Shown one piece after another: positions 1-5,267 of a stretch of 5,701 nt of DNA. How positions within the stretch are numbered: position 1 is the first letter of the stretch; each line of letters opens with the position of its first letter. Source of the stretch: Bacteroidales bacterium. Lineage in GTDB: Bacteria; Bacteroidota; Bacteroidia; Bacteroidales; GCA-2748055. Made by a program: the position numbers and the translations under genes. The notes beneath the pieces are model-generated. The model saw only the letters and a program-made list of their open reading frames with translations, searched no databases and had not been told where the DNA came from. The stretch lies in contig JAGLTY010000153.1 in assembly GCA_023135025.1 (NCBI GenBank), positions 1-5,701 of the forward strand, given 5' to 3'.

Positions 1-505
1 CGTTACTCAGGACCAGGTCGGCTGTGAAACGTTTGGAGGGGCTGTATTGAATCCCCGCACCCAGATCGGCACTGGATCCAAAGCGGTATTCATCCATATA
101 GGACCGGTAGAGATAACGGTAGCCCCAGAATTTCTCCTGCACCTTAAACTGTAGCATACCCATCAGACCGAACCAGGTCTTGATATTCCCGGTTTTATAA
201 CTGAGGTAGGCATTTTTAAAGTAGGTGTAACGTCGTATCAGACTGAATTCCGACTCATCATCGATACTCCCGATATCGAGCTTCACCTCTGCAGAGAAGT
301 GGCTGTCAAGCTCTCGTTTATAGCCAAAGTAGGCACGTTTCACCTCAAAAGCAGTGGCTTTGTTGTCAGGGTCGAGGCTGATGTTGAAATGGGTAAAGAT
401 TCTGGCTGACACTTCACCGGGTTCAGGCTGATCCGGAATACTATCCTCTCCGTAAACCAGGGGTAACAGGAAGAATAGTAACAGCAGGGCAGACAACTGT
501 TTCAT
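1..505 (-). CDS. Outer-membrane beta-barrel porin, phosphate-selective porin O/P-like (N-terminal 168 residues)
   Basis: This gene runs off the left edge, so only the first 168 residues are seen. The ATG at 505-503 opens a signal peptide: MKQ, a Leu/Phe-rich core at residues 4-16, and a likely cleavage site after VYG (17-19). The mature part alternates aromatic and polar residues as expected for beta strands, including FEVKRAYFGYK (53-63), AEVKLDIGS (72-80), a second strand pair near 98-120, and QEKFWGYRYLYRSYMDEY (123-140) followed by FGSSADLG. The RAYFGYK-type strand and the following acidic strand resemble OprO/OprP-type porins of Bacteroidota. Such porins form outer-membrane channels for anions such as phosphate. 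It is divergent from a PhoB-like regulator and close to a phosphate permease, which favours a phosphate role, but the substrate cannot be read from this fragment. A general porin is the alternative. No strong ribosome binding site is seen. Confidence 0.72.
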   Translation of the reverse strand, partial: MKQLSALLLLFFLLPLVYGEDSIPDQPEPGEVSARIFTHFNISLDPDNKATAFEVKRAYFGYKRELDSHFSAEVKLDIGSIDDESEFSLIRRYTYFKNAYLSYKTGNIKTWFGLMGMLQFKVQEKFWGYRYLYRSYMDEYRFGSSADLGAGIQYSPSKRFTADLVLSN

Positions 506-526
506 TGTTGAATTTTTTAAGTGCCA

Positions 527-570
527 CAATGTTAAGGAAATAGACTAAATTTTCGTAAAGTTATCATTAA
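527..570 (-). promoter_or_regulatory. Candidate promoter and Pho-box-like repeat of the porin gene
   Basis: Read on the minus strand, TTAATG (570-565), 5 nt, and TTTACG (559-554) form an 11-bp-spaced direct repeat. After 19 nt follows TAACATTG (534-527), one mismatch from the Bacteroidota -7 consensus TAnnTTTG. The leader would be roughly 15-18 nt to the ATG at 505. The layout matches those before the regulator and the permease. The -7 call is weak, because the same bases also give TTAACA (535-530), which could itself be a regulator half-site. Assignment is inferred from pattern only. Confidence 0.35.
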
Positions 571-604
571 CACAGATTATATTTCTTATTAAAAAAACAA
601 TTAC

Positions 605-649
605 TTAACATTATATTTACACCAGGTATGTTCTACTGGCGTAAATTGG
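605..649 (+). promoter_or_regulatory. Candidate promoter and Pho-box-like repeat of the response regulator gene
   Basis: TTAACA (605-610), 5 nt, and TTTACA (616-621) form a direct repeat with 11-bp spacing, the layout of PhoP/PhoB boxes (compare the Bacillus PhoP TT-A-C-A type repeat). Exactly 20 nt later comes TAAATTGG (642-649), one mismatch from TAnnTTTG. No TTTG is present at the -33 position; the second hexamer sits there instead, as expected for an activator-dependent promoter. Transcription would start near 655, leaving about 30 nt of leader before the ATG at 685. This suggests autoregulation. It is inferred and untested. Confidence 0.45.
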
Positions 650-684
650 CCTAAATTTCATTGATTTTATTAACATTGAATCTG

Positions 685-1386
685 ATGAACTGGAGTAATT
701 ACAAAATCTTGTTGGTGGACGATGAGAAAGATATTCTCGAATTCCTGAGTTACAATCTTCGAAATGAGGGATTCAATATTCTCACTGCCTCCAATGGAAG
801 GGAGGCAGTTCGCCTCGCAGCTGAGACCAAACCCCATCTGGTTCTGATGGACGTCATGATGCCGGAGATGGATGGCATTGCTGCCTGTGAACAGATCCGG
901 TCCATGAAACATATGGAGGAGACGCTGGTTGCTTTTTTGACAGCCAGGGGGGAGGATTACTCCCAGATTGCGGGATTTGAGGCGGGTGGAGATGATTATA
1001 TCACCAAGCCCATTAAGCCCAAAGTGCTGATAAGCAGGGTAAAAGCTCTGCTTAAAAGACGTGGTGTGAATATTGAAGGTGCCTATTCGGGTGAAGTTAC
1101 AAAGATTGTCGCTGGTGATCTGGTCATCGATAAGGAGCGCTACCTGGTTCTGAAAAAGGGAAAAGAGATCACCCTTCCAAGAAAGGAGTTTGAACTGCTC
1201 TCCCTGCTGATTTCGAAACCTGAAAAGGTATTTACCCGTGAAGAGATTTTCGACCGCGTATGGGGTGAGAACATTGTGGTGGGCGACAGAACCATCGATG
1301 TTCATATCCGCAAGCTTCGTGAAAAACTGGGTGACAAATACATCCACACGGTCAAAGGGATTGGCTACAAATATCTTCTGTCCTAG
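685..1386 (+). CDS. phoB: OmpR/PhoB-family response regulator transcription factor
   Basis: A 233-residue two-component response regulator of normal family length. The receiver domain spans about residues 7-122, with acidic pair D12-D13, phosphoacceptor D56 in the VLMDVMMPEMDG loop, switch T86 and K108 in the ITKPIKP loop. A winged-helix DNA-binding domain follows at about 141-232. It contains VWGENIVVGDRTIDVHIRKLR (key part DRTIDVHIRKLR at 201-212), very close to the recognition helix of E. coli PhoB. Phosphorylation at D56 would promote dimerisation and binding to direct-repeat boxes. No histidine kinase gene is adjacent, and the next gene converges 13 nt away. The ATG at 685 is preferred: the in-frame TTG at 661 would add MILLTLNL, lies almost on the predicted transcription start and has no better ribosome site. 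The PhoB assignment rests on the DNA-binding helix and on the porin and permease neighbours; the family is certain, the exact orthology is not. Confidence 0.9.
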   Translation: MNWSNYKILLVDDEKDILEFLSYNLRNEGFNILTASNGREAVRLAAETKPHLVLMDVMMPEMDGIAACEQIRSMKHMEETLVAFLTARGEDYSQIAGFEAGGDDYITKPIKPKVLISRVKALLKRRGVNIEGAYSGEVTKIVAGDLVIDKERYLVLKKGKEITLPRKEFELLSLLISKPEKVFTREEIFDRVWGENIVVGDRTIDVHIRKLREKLGDKYIHTVKGIGYKYLLS

Positions 1387-1399
1387 ACCCGATCCCTGG

Positions 1400-3664
1400 T
1401 CAATCCAGAATATCCAGCTCAATATCGATTCCGCTCTTTCCCAGCGACTCCTGGAGAAGGGCATCTGCTTTTACCAGCTTCACTGCATTCAGAAAGAGAT
1501 TTTTGGTCTCCGACAGCATCTCCATATAGGTGACACTGATTTTGACTCCTTTCTGAGTCTTCTTGAGAATCTTGATCCGGTTCAACAGGATATCATTGGC
1601 CATATTGATCATCTCATCCCGGCGCTGCACCAGTTCATCGATGCTGTCAAAATTCCTGTTTTTCAGAATGTTGATCAGGAAATTGAAGAATTCGCTCGAC
1701 TTCTCATTGAAATTCTTTAAACTGTCAGCCTGCACTTTGTCCAGCGGGTGGTTATTATTCAGGTGGTTGTAGGCAGGCTGAACAATATGCATCAGCGAGT
1801 TGCTCATCTCTTTCATATAGGCTACCACCTGTACATAGTGGTGTCCGCTCTCCAGTTCATGCTCGTCGAATTTCCTGAGGGTCACCGGTATATTTTCAAT
1901 GATCTCTTTTATCTCTTTACTCAGGCGTTTGGTCTCTTTTCGAAGGTTTTTCAACTCTTTATGCTTCTCCTTGAAGAGGTTTGTATAGGTCAGGTAGAGA
2001 ATCTTGGAGACTTTGAGGATGGTACTTTTCACCTCATCATCACACGCTTTCAGTACTCCATAAGAGGCGGTAATGATCTGGCTGTCGAGCCGCTCCTGTT
2101 TCTCTGTCCTTCTCTTATGAAAAGCGTGGGTCCTCAGCAGGATAAAGATGGAGAACACGATCAGAATCAGTATCACCGGTAGTTTCCCGAAGAATATAAG
2201 CGAAGCGATCAGGAACGATGCCAGAAATGCGCTGAAAGCGGTAAAGAACCAGCCACCGATCACTGTTAGCACCCCTGTGATGCGAAAAACGGCACTCTCC
2301 CTGCCCCAGGCACCATCGGCAAGTGAGGTTCCCATGGCCACCATAAAGGTGACATAGGTGGTGGAGAGCGGAAGTTTCAATGATGTGCCGATGGCGATCA
2401 GGATACTGGCAACCACCAGGTTCACCGAGGCACGAACCAGGTCAAATGCCACTTTTTGATCTTTCTCATCCCGGTTATTTTCAGCGTCAAACCTGTCTTG
2501 AACAAAACGTGTAACTGCGGAAGGCATTATTTTTGTCATACCATTGCTGGTTTCAACAGCACGTCTCACAAGAAATCTGGCCAGAGAGGAGGAGGCAAAG
2601 CGCTCCGATCCTTCGTCCTGACGGCTCAGATCAATGGTGGTGGCAGTCACAGACTTAGCCTTTTTTGAGAAGCGAAGGGTAAGTACCATGATCAGTCCTG
2701 CAGCAATCAGAAAGTAGATGGGGGTATTCACAGGTTCGCGCAGGGCGGTCATCAGGAAACCTGCCGGTTCACTGCTACCGGAGGCCATAAAAGCTTTAAA
2801 AGATTCGAAACCGGCAAGGGGAACCCCGATGAAATTCACAAGGTCGTTGCCGGCAAATGCCATGGCCAGTGCGAATGTTCCCATCAGCACTGTAATTTTC
2901 AGGACATTAATCCTGGTAAAAAGAGTCAGCAACTGAAACAGAAGTGTCCAGCCTAAAAAGCTGATCAGCATCACCCTGGTGGTGTGCTCCTTGATGGTTG
3001 CCAGCATATCGGCCGAAATCAGGGTCGATCCTTTGGCCCCTTTGATCAGCAGGAAAAAGAGAATGGCTGTGATGGCAAAACCGCCCCAGACGCCGGTCCA
3101 GTATTTATGTGTCTTCTTTACATTAAAAGAGAAGGCAAGGCGCACGATCCACTGAATGATCATCCCCACAATAAAGGCGATAATAACAGAGAGGAATATC
3201 CCCACAATAATCATCACAGAGCTCTCCACATTGATATAGTCGCTCACATTCAGAAGACCATCAACAGACCTGGTTACTTTGTAGATTGAGACAGCCACTG
3301 CTGCACCCAGAATCTCAAAAACAATGGAGACAGTGGTGGATGTGGGCAGACCGATGGTGTTGAAAAAGTCCAGTAGCAGGATATCGGTAAGCATCACTGC
3401 CAGGAAGATGATCATGATCTCGTTGAAAGCGAAAAACTCCGGATTGAAGATCCCTTTCCGGGCCACCTCCATCATCCCATTGGAGAATACCGCTCCCACA
3501 AGGACCCCAGCGGCAGCAATGGCCAAGATGATTTTAAAGGGAGCAGCTTTTGATCCAATGGCCGAATTGAGGAAGTTCACAGCATCATTGCTGACTCCCA
3601 CAATCAGGTCCGAAACAGCCAGTAGAAAAAGAACACCAATGATAAGAATGTAATACGCCTCCAT
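1400..3664 (-). CDS. pit: PiT-family inorganic phosphate permease with C-terminal PhoU-like domain
   Basis: A 754-residue inner-membrane protein. The permease part (about 1-510) has around 12 hydrophobic segments and the two inverted PiT signature repeats: GVSNDAVNFLNSAIGSKA (23-40) with GLPTSTT (105-111), and AGNDLVNFIGVPLAG (271-285) with LPLSTTYVTF (431-440). The Asn-Asp pairs and STT motifs line the phosphate/cation site in this family, which imports phosphate with H+ or Na+. A hydrophilic loop (about 331-405) separates the halves. After the last membrane segment, residues about 525-745 are charged and helical (for example ELKNLRKETKRLSKEIKEI, 570-588), resembling the PhoU/DUF47 helical bundles that are separate proteins in many bacteria. 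The fused tail probably lies in the cytoplasm and may regulate transport. The ATG at 3664 directly precedes the first membrane helix; there is no clear Shine-Dalgarno. A Pho-box-like promoter lies upstream. The permease assignment is firm; phosphate versus another oxyanion such as sulfate, and the PhoU-like label, are less so. Confidence 0.9.
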   Translation of the reverse strand: MEAYYILIIGVLFLLAVSDLIVGVSNDAVNFLNSAIGSKAAPFKIILAIAAAGVLVGAVFSNGMMEVARKGIFNPEFFAFNEIMIIFLAVMLTDILLLDFFNTIGLPTSTTVSIVFEILGAAVAVSIYKVTRSVDGLLNVSDYINVESSVMIIVGIFLSVIIAFIVGMIIQWIVRLAFSFNVKKTHKYWTGVWGGFAITAILFFLLIKGAKGSTLISADMLATIKEHTTRVMLISFLGWTLLFQLLTLFTRINVLKITVLMGTFALAMAFAGNDLVNFIGVPLAGFESFKAFMASGSSEPAGFLMTALREPVNTPIYFLIAAGLIMVLTLRFSKKAKSVTATTIDLSRQDEGSERFASSSLARFLVRRAVETSNGMTKIMPSAVTRFVQDRFDAENNRDEKDQKVAFDLVRASVNLVVASILIAIGTSLKLPLSTTYVTFMVAMGTSLADGAWGRESAVFRITGVLTVIGGWFFTAFSAFLASFLIASLIFFGKLPVILILIVFSIFILLRTHAFHKRRTEKQERLDSQIITASYGVLKACDDEVKSTILKVSKILYLTYTNLFKEKHKELKNLRKETKRLSKEIKEIIENIPVTLRKFDEHELESGHHYVQVVAYMKEMSNSLMHIVQPAYNHLNNNHPLDKVQADSLKNFNEKSSEFFNFLINILKNRNFDSIDELVQRRDEMINMANDILLNRIKILKKTQKGVKISVTYMEMLSETKNLFLNAVKLVKADALLQESLGKSGIDIELDILD

Positions 3665-3689
3665 GAAAGGTAGTTGTTATGGTACGTGG

Positions 3690-3745
3690 CAAAAATAGAG
3701 TTTAAAAGAGGAGGTCATATTAAATTAATGTTAAGTTAACGTAAC
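3690..3745 (-). promoter_or_regulatory. Candidate promoter with three 11-bp-phased Pho-box-like hexamers for the phosphate permease
   Basis: On the minus strand, GTTACG (3745-3740), TTAACA (3734-3729) and TTAATA (3723-3718) are each separated by 5 nt, giving an exact 11-bp phase. Twenty nt after the last hexamer is TATTTTTG (3697-3690), a perfect match to the Bacteroidota -7 consensus TAnnTTTG. No TTTG is found at the -33 position; the last hexamer occupies it. The leader to the ATG at 3664 would be about 20 nt. Spacing is identical to the regulator's promoter. This is the best supported of the three promoter predictions, but it is made by eye. Confidence 0.5.
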
Positions 3746-3759
3746 CTCAATATTACCAA

Positions 3760-3788
3760 TAAATGTAAAAAAAAATGGATTACATTTA
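3760..3788. promoter_or_regulatory. Perfect 9-bp inverted repeat upstream of the omega-amidase gene
   Basis: TAAATGTAA (3760-3768) and TTACATTTA (3780-3788) are perfect inverted repeats around an 11-nt A-rich spacer. The right arm ends 17 nt before the ATG at 3806. The AT-only character and position suit an operator for a dimeric regulator, or a hairpin in the leader. It lacks the GC-rich stem and T-tract of an intrinsic terminator. AT-rich sequence can form such repeats by chance, so the function is unknown. Confidence 0.35.
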
Positions 3789-3805
3789 ATCTCTCTCTGA
3801 TTTGA

Positions 3806-4621
3806 ATGAAAATGAAGGAACAGTTGAAGGTTTGCCAGGTACAGTCAGATTTGGCCTGGGAAGATATTGATCTCAATCTTCAAGTGCTGGAAGGGATGCT
3901 GGAACATCTTGAAAAGGATACCGACCTGGTGGTATTCCCTGAAACTTTTTCCACGGGATTTACCATGCAATCGGAAAAAGTGGCGGAAGGGGAGGATGGG
4001 AAAGCGGTCCGGTGGCTAAAGAAGATGGCGGAGGAGAAACAGTGTTACGTGACCGGTAGTCTTATATTCAGGGAGTGTGATGGGTTGATTTATAACCGCC
4101 TTCTCTGGGTCTCACCGGAGGGGATCGAAGATTGGTATGACAAGCGACATCTCTTCCGGCCGGGCGGGGAGAGAGAGAATTTCATCCAGGGAAAGGAGAG
4201 GAAGCTGTTTAAGCTGGGGTCGTTCCGGATTCTGCCTCAGATCTGTTATGACCTGCGTTTCCCGGTATTCAGCAGGAACCGGGACGATTATGATGTGATG
4301 CTTTATGTGGCCAACTGGCCCGCTTCCCGGCAACAGGTATGGGAGACGCTCACCAGGGCCCGTGCCATGGAGAACCAGAGTTATCTCCTGGGGACAAACC
4401 GTGTGGGAACCGATGGAACGGGAGTTGCCTCCATTGGGGGCACCTGTGCCATCGACCCCATTGGACATGAAATCCACAGGATGGATGAGAGGCCCGGAAT
4501 AGAGAGCTGTCTGCTCGATCTGGAAACAGTGAGAAATTTCAGAGAGAAATTCCCGGCATGGAAAGATGCGGACCGGTTTGAACCCGGCTGGGAACCCGAC
4601 AGGGAATCAGCAACGGATTAG
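3806..4621 (+). CDS. yafV: Nitrilase-superfamily omega-amidase, YafV/Nit2 type
   Basis: A 271-residue cytoplasmic carbon-nitrogen hydrolase. The catalytic triad is visible: E46 in VVFPETFSTGF, K113 in WYDKRHLF and C147 in ILPQICYDLRFP. Other diagnostic stretches are NRDDYDVMLYVANWPASR (158-175), RARAMENQSYLLGTNRVG (184-201, with the conserved second Glu at 189) and the end motif FREKFPAWKDADRF (245-258). All closely resemble E. coli YafV. Known members of this group hydrolyse 2-oxoglutaramate or 2-oxosuccinamate to the 2-oxo acid and ammonia, which repairs by-products of glutamine transamination and supports methionine salvage. Length is slightly above E. coli YafV because of a hydrophilic tail. 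The ATG at 3806 is used; the ATG at 3812 would remove only two residues. Its end overlaps slyD by 4 bp on the opposite strand. No functional link to the phosphate genes is evident. Confidence 0.92.
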   Translation: MKMKEQLKVCQVQSDLAWEDIDLNLQVLEGMLEHLEKDTDLVVFPETFSTGFTMQSEKVAEGEDGKAVRWLKKMAEEKQCYVTGSLIFRECDGLIYNRLLWVSPEGIEDWYDKRHLFRPGGERENFIQGKERKLFKLGSFRILPQICYDLRFPVFSRNRDDYDVMLYVANWPASRQQVWETLTRARAMENQSYLLGTNRVGTDGTGVASIGGTCAIDPIGHEIHRMDERPGIESCLLDLETVRNFREKFPAWKDADRFEPGWEPDRESATD

Positions 4622-5217
4622 TAACCGCAACCGCAGCTCTGGCCCTCCTGGTCACTGCAGGATCCTTTATCTTCGCAACTGCCATCTTCACAGGAACCTT
4701 CACCGTTACTGCCACAACTGCAGCCACCTTCAGCATGAATATGTCCATGTGAGAGCTCCTCTTCAGTGGCGCCGCGTACCTCGGTCACCTCTCCTTTGAA
4801 AAAGAGATCATTTCCGGCCATGGGGTGGTTGAAGTCCATCTTGACGGCATCACCTTCCAGGGCAATGACTTTCCCGTTCATGCGCCTGCCTTCAGCATCC
4901 ATCATGGGAACCATGGACCCAACCTTCATCAGATTCTCATCGATTTTGCCATCGATTTCGAATACCGATTGAGGAACATGCACAATGGCATTCTCAACTA
5001 CAGGTCCATAGGCATCTTCACTGTTGAGCAGGAACTCAAAGTTGTCTCCGGTTTTCAGACCACTCAGGGGCTCCTCAAACTTGGGCAGCAATAAGCCCGT
5101 CCCAAAAAGGACAGTAAGGGGATTTTCACTGTTCAGCGATTCAACAACTTCACCCTCTTTTGAACCTGAGCGAAGTTCATAAACGATGGAAACCACACTA
5201 TTCTTTTCAGCAATCAT
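4618..5217 (-). CDS. slyD: FKBP-type peptidyl-prolyl cis-trans isomerase, SlyD type, with Cys-rich metal-binding tail
   Basis: A 199-residue cytoplasmic protein-folding enzyme. The FKBP core is split as in SlyD: the N-terminal strand VVSIVYEL (8-15), the active-site loop FGTGLLLPKFEEPLSGLKTGD (key part GLLLPKFEEPLSGL at 41-54) and EDAYG (67-71), then the insert-in-flap chaperone region (about 72-127), then FNHPMAGNDLFFKGEVTEVR (129-148) and EELSHGHIH (153-161). SlyD proteins catalyse prolyl isomerisation, act as chaperones, and bind Ni2+ or Zn2+ through the tail, serving hydrogenase or urease maturation in some bacteria. Here the tail (162-199) has seven Cys (166, 168, 176, 181, 187, 195, 197) and His only near 157-161, whereas E. 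coli SlyD is also rich in His. The ATG at 5217 has a clear Shine-Dalgarno. It lies 50 nt downstream of a same-strand antiporter gene and may share its transcript. Confidence 0.93.
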   Translation of the reverse strand: MIAEKNSVVSIVYELRSGSKEGEVVESLNSENPLTVLFGTGLLLPKFEEPLSGLKTGDNFEFLLNSEDAYGPVVENAIVHVPQSVFEIDGKIDENLMKVGSMVPMMDAEGRRMNGKVIALEGDAVKMDFNHPMAGNDLFFKGEVTEVRGATEEELSHGHIHAEGGCSCGSNGEGSCEDGSCEDKGSCSDQEGQSCGCGY

Positions 5218-5220
5218 ATT

Positions 5221-5225
5221 CTCCT
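5221..5225 (-). promoter_or_regulatory. Shine-Dalgarno sequence of slyD
   Basis: On the minus strand AGGAG (5225-5221) stands 3 nt before the ATG at 5217-5215, an unusually short gap. It is the only obvious Shine-Dalgarno match before any complete gene in this window, and it supports the chosen start. Confidence 0.6.
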
Positions 5226-5267
5226 GTTTTTTTGAAGATGCAAAGAAAGGAAATATTTCTCTTTAAA

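Noticed and set aside
661..684. Upstream TTG start for the response regulator, adding eight residues
   Set aside because: The added MILLTLNL has no family counterpart, and the TTG lies only a few bases from the predicted transcription start. The ATG at 685 fits the usual N terminus.
1396..1408. Small hairpin CTGG-tcaat-CCAG between the convergent genes as a terminator
   Set aside because: The stem is only 4 bp with no T-tract on either side, so it is too weak to call.
670..1464. Long open frame (264 codons) on the minus strand opposite the response regulator
   Set aside because: It is antisense to a gene with full receiver and winged-helix motifs, has no recognisable domain, and overlaps the end of the permease gene in another frame.
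1238..3653. Several plus-strand open frames of 69-160 codons inside the permease gene
   Set aside because: They are shadows of the permease, whose own frame carries clear PiT motifs; their translations show no domain.
5230..5260. Possible separate slyD promoter with TTTCTTTG on the minus strand
   Set aside because: The TA of TAnnTTTG is not matched and no -33 TTTG is found at the right distance, so co-transcription with the antiporter remains as likely.
5245..5263. Imperfect palindrome around GAAATATTTC between the antiporter and slyD
   Set aside because: It has almost no loop, is A/T-rich and lacks a T-tract; neither a terminator nor an operator can be supported.
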